A stretch of DNA of 64,000 nt. It comes from Emergomyces orientalis. Taxonomy: Eukaryota > Ascomycota > Eurotiomycetes > Onygenales > Ajellomycetaceae. Under the pieces are notes generated by a model. That model did not search any database. It saw nothing but the letters and a program-made list of their open reading frames with translations, and had not been told where the DNA came from. The stretch covers positions 558,001 through 622,000 of the forward strand of contig MOWL01000089.1 of assembly GCA_002110485.1 (NCBI GenBank), in the 5' to 3' direction. Below, in pieces: positions 24,067 through 37,900 of this stretch. The first letter of the stretch is position 1. Every line of letters starts with the position of its first letter. Position numbers and translations under genes: made by a program.

Positions 24067-25896
24067 ATGGAGAGTTTCGACACCATGGCCATGCCATATC
24101 TAGGCAGCCCGCTCTCTATGGCCAATATACAAAATACTGACTACCTCAATGCCATGCCTTCACTGGATATCCCAGACTCCCATTCGACCTACGACCATGA
24201 GACATTTGTTAGGTATTGTGCTGCTTACTTTACCCTATCTATCTCCAATCCCTGCTTGCGCCTGACTGACCACTACCTATTTGATAGCGGGGACGACATT
24301 GGCTTTGCGCAACCTCAAATGCCAGCGCACTCTATGCGACGTTTTTCCAATAACCACTTCGATGAACCTTTTCCAGAAATGATGCCTCCTTTCGAAGCGC
24401 TTCCGTCCGACCAGCAACCTCAACAAGACTCTTCTATCGACCATAACCATAAGCTGCTCAGCTTTTCTATACCCATGTACAATTTTACTTTATTGGATTA
24501 TTCGCTACGACGAACTTCCATATCCATGGCTGCCCAGCTTCATGGCATGTTTTTCCTTGCGGAATCGCCATGGACGACCTCGCCAACAACCAAACCAAGT
24601 GGGCCACTCCCGATGGCTGAATTAACTTGCTACAGACGGAATCTTTTCCAAATTACAGGCTCAGTAACTCTACCACGTACAATGAGATATATCATGACAG
24701 AACAGGGCGATCGCATCCCCATCCTTGCGCAGGAGCTTACGGTATCTGCGACAGAATCAGTCGAGGGTAATCCCGTAAAGATTATTTCTGTTCCCTGGAA
24801 AACGCCTGCAGCCAATGCTACGGGTCAGCCGGAAGACAAGACGGAAAAAGAACCCCCTTCGATCCCTTTGGATATCATGGCAGGCCAGGATATCGATTCA
24901 GATTACGCCACTTTCTCGATTGCATGGAAACGGCTGCAGTTTCGTATCGCTACTGCGAATAATGGTCGACGGAAGGAATTGCAGCAACATTTCGTTGTGA
25001 GATTGAAGATTGTGGCCACGTTGTCGACGGGTGCTAAAATTTCTATTTGTGAGGCGCATTCTGGGCCTGTAATCGTGCGCGGTCGTAGCCCAAGGAATTT
25101 CCAGTCCCGGAAGGATCTTCCCCTCAGCGGGAGTGCCGCATCGTCACGAAAACACGCCCAGGCGAATGCCAACCGAGTGTCGACAAGCGAAACTCCCTCC
25201 AGTCAACAAGGAACGGCCACGAAACGGAGCAAATCTCCTCAGGATCAAGACATGAAGAAACAGCAACTAACATCGTCTTCATATCCAGAATGGACGCAGA
25301 CCACAACCGTCACTTCCGCTGCTATCCCGACACCTACCTTTACAAACGCCACTGTGAACGATGTAGCAACTTCATATGCGAACTCCAGCCCAGAGGTACC
25401 TCACCATCGCGAAAAGCGACGACGGATCAGTGTCACGGGACATCCAATCAGCCTTTCGTTCGTTGATGAGGGCTCGAGTCCAGCAAACTCCGTAGGGGAT
25501 TCCAATGACACCCCCCCTGTCATGCCAATTCCGACCAACCCGAGCAACCAGAGACAGCAAGACAGCAACGGGTCGCCCTCAGAGAAATTGCAAAAAATAT
25601 CCGCAGTCCCACCAAAACGTCAACCTCTAGCCCACAATCGCAATTCCTCAGGCAATGTGCCCACTATAAATCAACTGCAACAACATCAACATCCCCTCTT
25701 GGCATCCCAGATACTCAATCCTAATGAAAGTGCGGATCTACTCTACGAGTACTTCCCGCTCGGTTTGGATGACTGGCAAGCCCCTGTTGATGCGGTTTAT
25801 CGACCTCACGTTGTCCACCACACCCATTTGCCGGATGATCCCAAGGCAATTGCCGCAAAGAGTCGGAGTAGGACATATTTTGTCGAAGGAAGCTAA
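24067..25896 (+). CDS. ron1: Ndt80/PhoG-like transcription factor, probable RON1 regulator of GlcNAc catabolism
   Basis: p53-like-fold (Ndt80) DNA-binding regulator. In Trichoderma, RON1 of this family controls the GlcNAc gene cluster. Exons 24067-24212 and 24288-25896 give 584 aa. The 75-nt intron (GTATTG...GATAG, branch CTGAC) has no stop and is a multiple of three, so retention would add 25 residues in frame. The domain runs from about residue 110 to 340, with PMYNFTLLDYSLRRTS, AQLHGMFFLAESPWTT, ELTCYRRNLFQITGSV, SVPWKTP, QHFVVRLKIVATLSTG and the C-terminal end RGRSPRNFQSRKDLP. After it come ~240 Ser/Pro/Gln-rich residues and a basic REKRRR stretch that may be a nuclear signal. The start has AAGATGG context. 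Its paralogues XprG/VIB-1 (protease and incompatibility control) look similar; neighbouring GlcNAc genes favour RON1. Long pyrimidine-rich leader. Confidence 0.87.
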   Translation: MESFDTMAMPYLGSPLSMANIQNTDYLNAMPSLDIPDSHSTYDHETFVRYCAAYFTLSISNPCLRLTDHYLFDSGDDIGFAQPQMPAHSMRRFSNNHFDEPFPEMMPPFEALPSDQQPQQDSSIDHNHKLLSFSIPMYNFTLLDYSLRRTSISMAAQLHGMFFLAESPWTTSPTTKPSGPLPMAELTCYRRNLFQITGSVTLPRTMRYIMTEQGDRIPILAQELTVSATESVEGNPVKIISVPWKTPAANATGQPEDKTEKEPPSIPLDIMAGQDIDSDYATFSIAWKRLQFRIATANNGRRKELQQHFVVRLKIVATLSTGAKISICEAHSGPVIVRGRSPRNFQSRKDLPLSGSAASSRKHAQANANRVSTSETPSSQQGTATKRSKSPQDQDMKKQQLTSSSYPEWTQTTTVTSAAIPTPTFTNATVNDVATSYANSSPEVPHHREKRRRISVTGHPISLSFVDEGSSPANSVGDSNDTPPVMPIPTNPSNQRQQDSNGSPSEKLQKISAVPPKRQPLAHNRNSSGNVPTINQLQQHQHPLLASQILNPNESADLLYEYFPLGLDDWQAPVDAVYRPHVVHHTHLPDDPKAIAAKSRSRTYFVEGS

Positions 25897-28800
25897 TGCA
25901 TAGCTACCCCATTACGTATCTCTATTTTTATTTGGATCTATAAGCACACTTTTTGACTCACTTATTCTATCTACCTTCCCTGGGTTAGGATTTCCATGGG
26001 GGTTATAACTGACATCGCGCTTTCTGGTTGAAAAAATACTTTTATGTTTTCCTCTTCATGAATTGGGTATGGGTGGAAAAGTATTATCGGGAAATTAGGG
26101 GAGCCTTTCTGTAGGCTGTTTTCTTTCTTTCTGTAATCTTTTGGATACCTATATGTTTTATAATGGTGGCTGCATTCACCTCCCTTCGAATTTGTCTTAT
26201 ATCTACGTTTCCTTTCTCCTTTCCTTTGCTATTATGTTGCGTCCCTTCTATATACCCGCTACCAATCTTGGACCTCGCCCATTTTACCCGGTGGGATCGC
26301 AAGGTAGTAGTATCAGTAGATACACATACTTATAAACACTGATGCATCCAATACTATAGCTATCTCCTAACTTACCAATTCACGCCGTTCTCTTTTATTC
26401 AAAGCACGAACCTCTTTCTGCTTCACTTAGTCCTGGCAAAAGCGCTCTGCGCGGAATATCTCCCATTTTTCTTAAAAGCCCCGCTTAAGCACGGAGTGAC
26501 AGGGAATCCCTCTAACATCCTCTCCCATTGTCAGATTATAGCGATATTGTTCGCGGAGGCTGATAAGCTCACCAAACTTTATGTATAACAGCTAGAAAGG
26601 CCCACTAAACCGCCGACCAACCAACCAACCAGATCAACCAAACATTCCATACGGAGTACTGATTTATTATTGCCCTGAGCCACATCATTTTTCGATTTTA
26701 TTTATGGAGTTAACCAAGATAAATGGATTGGGATATCCGGATCCGCCAGGCATTTTCCTCCTCTATCAGTGCCCAATCAACCCAGCTGTTTGCTACAGAT
26801 ATATACGTTTCTAAAATTTGACACAGCGCCCCGGTTTCCCCGATCTCATAAATGTATCTTTTGAGACCAAACAGGTAATAATGATTCTCTGGGTAATATG
26901 GGTATAGATGTCGAGATTTTACGCTGGTACTTCGGCGATATGGGATAGTGACAGACTACTTGGGATTGTGCGAATCACACCAGGGCAGACACGCGGTTAC
27001 CTGGAACTTTTACTTTTGACTTCGAGGGTTTGATTAGCTGGCTATTATTATCAGCCATGTGGAAGGCAATTGAGCTGATCAATACCCAAAGCCTTTCCTA
27101 TCAGATAGCCACGCCCACATTTGACCATTTTTGATCTAATCAATTATGTGCGACTGATAATAACGTTCTCTAGCCTGGAAGCCAGTTTCGCCCAGTACCA
27201 AGGTGAGGTGCTTATCAATTTATCATATCCAGTCAGCGAGTCGCCCACGGGTCGGTCTACCCGTTCAGCACCATACGGCCGATGCAGTGGGGCCTGCGCT
27301 CCACATCAAACTAGCACGAAGTTTTGATTTCAACGGCGTGCGAAACGAATATTCTTAACACCTTCCATTCTGGGGCAGAACAAAACAAAAAAAAAGAAGA
27401 AAAAAGGGCGGTATTTTTGGCTTGCTCTTTTCTTTTTCTCCTTGTTCTTTTGCGCTGATCACTCATGGAAACCAGGGGTATCGTGGTCGATCTGTGCGCT
27501 GCGAACTTCCGACGATGGCTTGTGGGCTAGTGGGCTGCGCATGCAAATTAACTCGCCTCCTCAACAAGTGGGATTGTTAGTTAGGTTTTAGTGGCGGATT
27601 TTCCTACGTTGGTTCCGGGGATTGGCGATGTGAAATGATTTGGGTGGAGGAGAAGTGCTTACGGAGTAGTCACCTGCCATGGAAGAAAAATGGAATGGCG
27701 CGAAGAAACTGATTTGCTCAACCACAGAACAGTCAGATGCATTGGTCCATGGATGTATGCACATCCCACTTACGGGCCGTACATACTGTCAAGTTCGATT
27801 ACCTCCATCCCCACCGCCCACATTTGAAACATCCCGAATCCCGCTCCCCATGGGTGAATGAGGGTTGAACTGACCACAGTTGCCCCGAAGAACAAACTAA
27901 CAATATTTATCGATAACTGATCTAATAACACTGCATTTATGACGAATTTTCTGATCTCTCTCTCACTAGGGAGCTGTCACACGACCGGGCCGGTTTTTCT
28001 ATCTCTTGAAACTCAGCAGAGGGCGCCTTGTCTTGGAAAACCTTTTCTTTAATGGAGATTGCTGTTTGTTGAAACCAGGGCAAGCAAAAAGGTTAAATGA
28101 GGAAACAGCAAAAAAACTTAGGTTCCACCTATTATTCTTCTGCGTCTTCGACTTCAATTTGCCTGGGGGAACGGAAAGAGCGGGAAGCTAATTTTACACA
28201 GCAATCTAGAAGTTTTTCTGTCAGAATCGAGGTCTCCTTGGCCCGATATCCTGTTATCCCAAAGAAGCACAGCGAATGTCAAACTTACTGATTTTGCCTT
28301 GAACCAATAGATAACCTGCATTTTGAAAATTTCAACAGGAACATGTAGTTAAGCATCCGGAAATAAGGTGCGGAGGAAATTAGAAAATCTCGCTGCTCGA
28401 GTCTAAAACATCTGGGTGACGAGGAGATACACTGGCTTCTTCTTCTCTCGTGAAAACCGGCATTGGATATAATTTTGGTTAATTATATGGCTGTGTATCA
28501 GGAATGGTGGGCTGGATCTATCCTAGGGAGCAAGATGGGAAGGAGAGGCGAAGGGGAACCCGAGTCCGGCACCTCCGGTTACTGGCCAGTTCCGCCTACT
28601 TTGGACCAAATTGATTATATATAATTTTTCGTGCAAATGGAACAGGAGAGAGTTAACCACTTTTTTTCGATAAAATGTTAAGGAATGGTTCGCCGAAATA
28701 TGGGCCACATATAATTTCCTGAAACTATGAAAACTTGACGCTAAAGTATGTGAATCCTCGACTTAAAATGAGTTTCCACATGTCAATTCTCTCCACCTCG

Positions 28801-29307
28801 AATTATTGGAGCCCCAGCATGGAGCGCCAGTTTGTATATCGTACCTCAGCCGGAATTACAGAACGTAATAAACCTTCGGAATCCAGCGCATTCCTGATAC
28901 AACCAATAAGAACCTTTCTTGTATCCATTTACCTCATTTTAGAGATTTGGCTCTCTCACTTTCCAGACTTTGGGACAGAGATGATCAAGCTAGCCCATTA
29001 AGGTGCTGTGGCCAAATTTCCCCCGGACAAGAACACACAATCCAACCTGAATTCCGCCTGATTCACAAAAAAATTGAAGATATTTCACTAAGATCCTCAT
29101 AACAAGAATGTTATAGAATACAACACACTGCCTCTGACACTCTCTCATTTCACGTCTGAAAGCTCGAATCAGGATCAATCACAGTTTATGGCCTGTATAG
29201 ACACGGGATGGATGAATGGATGCGGACGGGTTAAGGTTTTTGAGCTCCATGCTGCGGATGGTTGCTTTGCGCATGTATTTTGTGTCTAAACCTTGCCATC
29301 TTCCTGT

Positions 29308-29916
29308 ATGCGCCAGGTCACCGTGCAGTTTTCTGGCAAAGCGGAGAGCGAAGTGAAAACTCTAGAGATCGATGAGAAATCATATTTCCTGCGGATTATC
29401 TCAAGTAAGGATGGTAAATTGCACAACGTACTAGTATCATTCTGAAGAAAGACATACCATTTAGTATAACTACCATGGTTCGAAATCCCAAGTAAAGATT
29501 TGTCCTCAAGCACCGCTGATGTCACGCTTTTTCATCCATTTCCCTAGGGGAAATCCTATTCCGGATACGCTGGAGGTGAGAATCTCCCAGTTAAACAGGT
29601 CCTGCACAAATGGTTAGATAGCAACCCTTCATGCAGGCGAACGAAAAATTCAACCACTTCGAGGGCAGATGTCAGGTCGAGCTCCCAGTTTAGATGGCTT
29701 GTCCTGCTCGCTACCCGCGCAGGGCGCCTTGACTCGGCCCGAATCTGCGGCTCAGATGCCGGCATAGCCTCTGCACAAGCAAACGAGCCACTTCCGGAAA
29801 TCCTCGGTGTGCCCAAATGGCGAATCAATGATGCTAGAACACGTCTACATCTACATGACTGCATACTAGCCGACATTCTATTCGCGCAGCAGAAAACCAA
29901 AATCGCGCCAGGTTGA
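29308..29916 (+). CDS. Weak candidate: small multi-exon gene of unknown function
   Basis: A coding-looking ORF begins at 29308 (MRQVTVQFSGKAESEVK) and can be spliced 29308-29404, 29548-29575, 29637-29916 with a strong GTAAGG donor and CAG/TAG acceptors to 134 aa. The middle exon is only 28 nt and the reading of the last exon is not unique (another frame there begins ANEKFNHFEGR), so the model is fragile. No family recognised. It could equally be a relic. Confidence 0.2.
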
Positions 29917-32900
29917 TAGGGCTATCTTTCTCGCCAGCGCTGGGCTGTTATCTATAGCTTGATGATGGAGCTTGCATGGGCAAAATTCAAACATCTGGCG
30001 CTCATTCTTCAGAGCCACAGTTGACAGTGTATTCGAGGACTAATATTGCAAAATCATGAAATGCATGCAATAGTTCCCTTCTGCTCGCTCAAGACAGACT
30101 AGAAGGGAAATCAAGCGCAGAAGAAGTCATATCACACCAAAGGGCGTTTTGATATAATATATATGACCACGCCGACAGGCCAGAATTGCAGTTGGGTTAT
30201 CAATTGCCTCGTTGATATGGGCCATATTCTCTAGACAACAGAATTGGCTAATGCAGGAGAACCTGCAAAAGCACAGAAAAGGTCAAATATTAGTTCCCTT
30301 CTCAAGGACAAAGTTCATTTAGAAAAATATTTTTCCGTCATATGGTTGGAATTCATCAATGTGGGCACCTGATATAGACTTGCCGGCGAAAACAATAAAA
30401 TATCATTGTTCCAATCAGAGACAATGATAACCGTCTTGTATAAACTCGCTGATGCCTCAGAAAGGCCTACCATTAAGCAGATGGCTTTCAAATTTTAGTC
30501 TTGGACAGAACTGGATGTTCGCAATGATTGCCAAAAGACGCATACTAAGTACTCCCAACAGAAGCTTTAATTGGGCATCTGTGTCTTTACCAATATTGCA
30601 CCTGAGCAGCCTCATGGAATCCACTTCTAGATAATGCATCTGTTTCCGCAGCTCTTTGTCTTGGTTGCGGTTGCGTTGGGGGGATCCCAGGACGAGCCAA
30701 TATTGCTACAAAGGGAAACTTCGCCATGAGCTTTGCTGCAGTGGGGAGAACTCATTCCGCCTTGAATGGCATCCCAATGGGCAAATGTAAATAAAACGAA
30801 TGCCCATGCGATCTTAACCTCAAACAGGTGTCCACTGGACATGTGGTTTATTTGTGTATCATGGCTATTTGGTGAATAGAATGGCGAGGTACAGACAGAC
30901 ACAACAGGACTTGTTTCGTTCGGACAGCCAAATTGGAATATATTTGTGATACATGGGGCAAAAGTTAAAGCTCTGGCTTGACAATCTGGAAGCTTGATAG
31001 CCTAAATTTGCCTTCGGTATATGTTGTCAGGAAGAGAAGATGTGTTTCACCAGGCGATGGGTAATCGCCTTCTTCTCGTCGGGTTGGCGACCACATGCGT
31101 GATGGCACGGAGTAATTAACGATTGTTGACAGCGGGCGAATGGGGCGTTCTATCGTGAACGCGCCGTACTTTCAAGAAGGGAAAGTCAGTTTGGATGCAC
31201 CAATTGCCGAGAGTTAAGGGGCGGACACAAAACGGTTATAGAGGGAACGCCGGTAAGAGCAGTGATGTGAAAAAGTGCTGACATTCAAGTTCGTACCCCC
31301 TTGGGGCTCACGCTTTTTTCGTGGCATAGGTCCTTGACCCTTAAAAGAGGCAAAAGAAGCTCACCAGAAAAAGGTGATTGTTTTTGTAATTGAAGGTAGT
31401 GAATGTATGCGCAAAAGAAAACCTGGCTTTAATACTCTGTGGCTATCTGATGTCCATGTCTTTTCTAGTCTTCTATTTATTAAAGTTGAGAGGGGCTGGG
31501 CTGTTAATCAAATCTAGGAGCCCGCCAACCGCAAGGAGGAAGACAAGGGATTGGCTGTTTCAACAAAAAACAAAATCCGCAACGATGAAAGGGAGTGGAT
31601 GCTTGAATGACACAGGGTCATATGTGTGAAGAACTCAAGCTGCTGAAGATTCCCAAAGATCAATGGTCTCAGGGTCCTTGTATGGCAGGGTCGAGCATCT
31701 AAATGTTGCACGATTAGATTCTTTGCGTTTCAACGGTTAGAATGTCAGGCCATTAGTAGCTCCTCATTTCCTTACATGTATAAATATAACTCCATCGCTA
31801 TCGGCATAATAAACCCTCGCCGCGCTCCGAGAAACTCGGGCAAAAAGCCTTCTGGCACGACCCCATCGACCCCATCGACCTAAATCTTCCGTCCTGTCAT
31901 AACTTTAGCCAACATCGAGAAGGGAAATTGTACGATGAGGCAACCGCACTCACGCCCTGCAGATATCGTAAAATAAAATAAAATCATATGTTAAGAGCCC
32001 CGATATTCAGAACATATAAGTTAACACCCCGTCCTGATACCGCCAGATGCGGCTAATTCAATTGCGGTGTCGGCACGTAAGGTGTTGAGATCCCCTGTAC
32101 ACGCGTCTCAGGGTCGTTTAAATATCTCCTGTGCACGCATCGCATGGCTTTGGGATGTAGATGCGACGCCGCTGAATAGCATAGCAGCATGATGAGGAAA
32201 ATGATGATGGGTATGGTCTCGCTCAGGGCGTTCGTTGGTGGGACGCCGAGGGATGGCGTGGTCGGCGAAGGCGGGGAGGAATTGGTGTAGTAACAAGCTG
32301 AGCTAGCATCGAATTGCGCCTTGAAAGCCTTGCGGAAGAATCGCCTCTATTTACGTAGCTAGGGTTGCAGATGAGAGAGGGGTTCCGAACCAGTTACGTT
32401 TGCGGGGGGGGTATCAGGCCAGGGTAGCTTCGATACGCTCGCACGGGAAGATTGATGAGCTTTGACGAGGTTGTGAAAATTCGGGTCGTTATGGATGACT
32501 TTTTTGGGGTTAGACGGCGAAAACTTCTTTCTCTGTTCGTTTTTACATTTGCGGGAAAAACTATTAACGTTTCGATATTTTCCCCCGATGATTTTCCTTG
32601 TGTCGGATTAGCATGAAGCTAACTGAAATTCAAGAGCTGACGTTTATACAAACGAGATAGAAATATATATAAATACCTGTGATATATGCCAGGTAGGTTA
32701 ACCTGTGCCTTTTCGTTAGATCATCGTACTTAGCAGCGACTGACCGATCATTCGACTTAAGTCTCAAACCACATCCTTTTTTATCTTCTCCCAAAATGAG
32801 CCCACATGCAGCGGCTCAGCGTGTCAGAAGATAGTTCTTTGTGAATTAAATGCCACTAAGGTAATTATCAGATTAATAAGGTGATATGGTATCGGCAAAT

Positions 32901-34965
32901 TCGTCTCCAGGTAACATTCTCCGGGGTGGGGAGATCGAGAGAGATATCACGCCCTGCAACTCCCGTCGAAATAAAATGTGTACCTTCACCGGATAATATC
33001 TGCTAGATTACCTGTTTCCAGGATGGGCAAGTGAAAAAGAGTGCAATTTCTAAATTGACTCGATTACCACCATGGCTTGAGGCCCAAGCGTATGCATAAT
33101 GCATCACTGTTATATACCACAGAAGACAACTCCTGGGGAATGGGAGTGGGGGGTTGAAATTTATATTTCTTTTTCCTGGCTCTTAGAGATTTTATTCTGG
33201 CAATTTGGAAGATTTAAAAGAGCAGGAAGCCGAATTGATATAACTGTAAAGAAAGAATTAACCTCTTTGATTCCCCAGGCGTAAGGAAATGTAAATGCAA
33301 GTTAGAGTGCGCAAGCTGTTCCCATAGCTGCTTTCTTGCTTCGGGCATCAACTGGGTAGTGGCAGCCTTCATGAACCTGAAATCTGCCCGCCATCACCAT
33401 CAGAGACACAGCACCTCAGATATTATTGAAAGATCAGATCTATCATACTAATTATTTTGAGAGAATTTCAATTTAACTGATGATAATAGAGCTGTATATC
33501 TGCGGTGTAGCATTGTATCATTTGCAAATTCTGTGTTTCCGGTAGGTAGCAAGAATATTGAAAGCCCGATTTGGTGGTTGATAAGTTCTTTTCTCTTGTG
33601 CTCTTTCTTTTCTTTTCTTCTCTTTTTAATATTTTTTTAATTTTTTATCAAAATCTTATATCACCATGGATGGATGCCCTCCCTCTGAATGTATAGGAAG
33701 CAGGAGCCCAAACGAAACTGGCAAAGACCTGAGAGCTGAGGTTGCAGACAGGAATTATGACCAATTCAGGTATTGAGCTACCAAGGGTGCCTGCCAGCAC
33801 CAGCAGGAATGTGTGTGATGCCCCTTTTCATGACCGTTCCCTATAGGTATCACGGTTGTCGCAATGTTATATTAAACATATGTAGGCGCAGGACATCCAT
33901 GGATGTTATTTGCCAGCTCCAGCCGATAACGATGAATTGGCACTGTGTCGATATGAAAAGAAAGGTTTTTTTTAAAAAAATAAAAAATAAAAATAAAATT
34001 GCAAAAGCATCACCGGCCCACGCAAGCGGTGATGGGCGTTTTGATAGGTCGTGCAGCTCAATATTTGCACACAACAACGGACGATCCTGTCGATTTCCAA
34101 AAATTAAAAATTAAAAAAAGGAAAAAAAGAAGGTTTGGTGATCGCACACACAAAATATGTTGTGTTCAAGGCTCAAGGCTTGGCGTACGAGGCTGGTGGA
34201 TCTGGTTCTGGGATTAGGTAACCTCTTTTTACCCCAGAATTTTCTTTGCTTCCCCATCTTACATTGGGGCCACTTTACTCCCTGGGGTAAAGACTCAAAG
34301 CACGCGACCCACAAGTTGAAACCCCATCCAGGAAAACTCGGGTCGTGTTTGTTTTCAAAAATTCAAGAAAACACACAAACTAGAAGGCCCCCATTTCTCT
34401 GACATCAAGTATTTCATTTCGGGGCGTTGTATAAGTTCCCAGATTCGCTCTCTTCTTTCAGGGCGCTTTGTTAGCCTGGAGTTCGTTTCACAAATGAATA
34501 TCATTCGAGGCAGCGTGAGATAGATAGCTTTTCGTGACTGGGCAGCTATCTGTAGACCGTTGCTCCAGGCCAGCGAAGGACGGATGGATGATGGAGGCGG
34601 GATTTGCTCTGTTCACGTGCCATGCTGAAACCTCGGTTAACTCTGCTGGACAACGCCGTTCAAGATCGCGCTTTTGTTGAATTTCAAGCGAAATGGTAAC
34701 CTTGATTAAAGTGGCTTGTGGGTTGCAAAAGAAAGAAAAAAAAGCAAAGAAAAGTGATGTGTTAAAACAAGCAAAAATTTTTGAGATTGATTTTTATTTC
34801 TCGCCACTCAATTGTTGTTCTTCAATGTCTTGAAATTTGAATTAACCAAGCTAATAAATAGTTCAAAAATTATTTGAGTGAGAGAAATTTGCATTTGCAT
34901 AATGTGGATGAAACCCCGTCGAGGAACAGAAGCAGCATTAGTGTAAGCTTCGTGTAACCGCGTCT

Positions 34966-34996
34966 TGGATGGATGGTATGGATGGATGGATGGATG
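34966..34996 (+). repeat. (GGAT)n tetranucleotide repeat
   Basis: GGATGGATGGTATGGATGGATGGATGGATG, an imperfect tetranucleotide array in the gene-poor gap. Confidence 0.85.
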
Positions 34997-37900
34997 AACA
35001 TGTGAAAAACACCTCATGCTGCTGTGGAAAGATATCAGATAAAGATAAAAAAGCACCTTTGAGTAGTAGCGAAGGTTGTGACTGCAAAGCCCCTTTCCTT
35101 GCCAGACCTTGCCACTTGTGAGAACAAGGAATGAAAACCCAAATGAGAACCAATCAGATATCAAAATAGAAGAAAGATATATTGCCACCTCTTCAAGGTT
35201 GATTGGCAGAGCATTCAAGCATCTCTCCAATGCAACTTCATTCGCCAATGATAGCAAGAAAGAGAGATGTTTTCCAAGGCAGAATAACACTGCGATGGGA
35301 TTTGTAGAAGTCCTACCAATTGATGCAATGCAGATTGAAGAATGACCGACCCACTTCAAACTTTGTCATCCGCCCTCCCCTCTTTGTAAATAAATAAAAA
35401 TATTTATGATAAAAATGTTTCTGTTTTTGGTGAATTTTTCCCCCAGTCGCAACAACTTTGTGACTCTTATACCCCCAGCGCTCTTTTGAGCAAATATTCC
35501 CATGAATCATGGATACATATTCTCTCTCTCCCACCAGACAAACCCTGGAACAAGTTCAATTTCTTTAAGCTGGGTTAAGCCAGGCTAAAGGGGACGTTCA
35601 TCGCGCTAAATCGCGGAATCTAAGCCGAAAATAGAATTAGACGCGAGAATCAGCCATTCACATGATTTCCCGAGCTAGGGCCGCGGCTCATGCAAAACAC
35701 TTCTTATTTTTATTTTTATTTTATTTTATTAATTTATGGTTTGTTCCATCGCCAGTTTTTGCGGAGTTTTGGATTTCCAGGGTAGCGCCGCCATGTCGGT
35801 CAGCAGCATTAAGGTTGTGGCTCGGGATCGGCTTGTGCTGGAAGTGACGGATCAGCGAGTGGTCGCAGACTGGGGTTGCACGCGCCTGGGCTGGCGGAGA
35901 GCAACGTTACATCGCTACCATGGGCCAAAAGGAGCTCTCAGATGGATAAAAAATGGGGTGTATGTGGGGGGTGGGCTTAGCAATAAAGCAGGGGAGAGAG
36001 GAATTTGGAATTTTTGAGGAAAGCCCTTTGCTCGGAATGATAGATAGGATGGCAAAGGAAGAGATGATGTATTGAATATGTGTGTTTGGAGAATAGATTA
36101 AAGAGGAAGAGGAAGATCAGAATCTTGGAAGATCAGAGAGGAGAGAGAGACCACAGAGCTGAGCTGGGGGAGCTATACCCAAAGCAGCGAAATTAATAGG
36201 AGCTCTGAGAGCGCGCTTGTCCGGATAGAGAATATATTATTACAAGAGCTGGAGAGCTGGAGAGCTGGAGCCCTCTCTGCCCGGGTGCCTAGGTGGGCAT
36301 TTTCCAGTCCACGGGGGTGACAGGGCTTGGGCAAATCCTTGGCAAGAAGATACCTGGTCTGTGCAGAGGCCACAACCCCGCGGACAGAAACGGCGGGTTG
36401 AACGAGACAAGACGCAAATACGCCTTCGATACACTCCAGGTAAGATTAATAGTTTACCGGTCTCGAGATTACAGCGTCATAGAAACAGTTTCCGAGAAAT
36501 GTATCCAGGTATTGTCCAAAGGGGGGGGGCTATTTTCCTGCTAACTTTAGGCTCACCCCGGGCCCCCCCTTGCGGAACCTATGGGGATATCCACGCGGAG
36601 TGTTGCAGATAGATGTGGTGGTCAATAGTATTACCTCCTGAATCATAACACCAGTCTGTGACGCGACTCTTGTTCTCCATGTGGCGTGCTCGAGGGGCTC
36701 TGATACTAAGGGATAGGTGAGATAGGTGACCAGGAACGTTACAGCGAGGCGCATCCCACCCCGTACTGCGAGTACCAGGGCTGTGGCTCTGTGCGGCTCC
36801 CTCTGTTCATTGCTTGCCTGATTCTTGATGCTTGCCCTTGTTTCTGATTCACCTCCCCAGCACGCACGCGATCAACAGGCACACTTAGACAAGTCCCCCC
36901 TTTAGCCTGAATGAAAATTCACGTTCAAGCGTATGTGCATGCACTTCGATTCCACCCTGGATGTCACCTTATTTAGCCTCGCCCCACCCCGCTGCATCAC
37001 CCTGCTGCGGTGGGAAAGCCAAAGCTCACCCCTCCCCTTCCTTACCCTTAGGGCTTCTCCCTCCCCCACTGCAAAGGTGAACCTAAGCCAGCTTGGTCTC
37101 CCTTGGTCTCTCTCTGGTCCTCATCGTACAAGCTTCTTTCTTTCCAAATCGACAATAATTAACGAAAAGGACGATATCAACGGAGGACTAGGAGGACTAA
37201 CTTAGCTGCCAACCAAAAAAGGTATTTTTTGCTGTTCTGGTTGCTTACCTGGCTAACGATCCCGGAGCACGTCCACTGCCACGGCAATCATCCTTCATTG
37301 AAACAGTACCTGTCAGGCTCTGTGAGGCTGGTCCCTCCCTTCGAGCCTTTAGCTGGCTGTAAATTTGCAGGCTTTCTTCCCTGTCCATCTACGCTCCGCC
37401 TGTGCGTGTATCGTTTCACTCCCAGGTACCACCGTGAGGAAGCCACCTTCACCCTCCTGGATCAATCCCACTCATTCTCTCTCTCGCTCTCTCCGTGTTG
37501 CCAACTTGTTACTTGTTCCTTTCTTTCTTTCTTTCTTTTTTAATTTTTAATTTTTTTTTTTTTGCACTTGGGGCATTTTCTACTTTTGTTTCTTTTTTGA
37601 AAACCTATTATCATTCTACCTTTTCTTGTTTCATGCGATCTGAGACGTAAGTGACCCTACTCAGTAACTCTCCCGCCTACTGATCACCTCTAGGGTGGAT
37701 AGTCGCATCCTTGTGGTGGAGGGATTGCCTGGCCAAAATCAAAACCTTTTGGGTTTTTTGCGGGGGGAAGAGTGCAACAATAGCCAACAAAAACAAAAAC
37801 GGGAAGACGTAAAGAAGCCGCGCCAAGCAGGAAAGGTGAAATCCGGAGGGGACGAAATAGAAAGGGAAAGGGAAAAAAAATAATATAATAATAAACAGGC

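Noticed and set aside
29460..29500. tRNA-like B-box GGTTCGAAATCC
   Set aside because: Flanks do not form a T-stem and no A-box or acceptor stem is present.
34966..34996. GGAT array considered as a telomere-like or CRISPR-like repeat
   Set aside because: Unit is a simple tetranucleotide without spacers and differs from the fungal TTAGGG telomere repeat.
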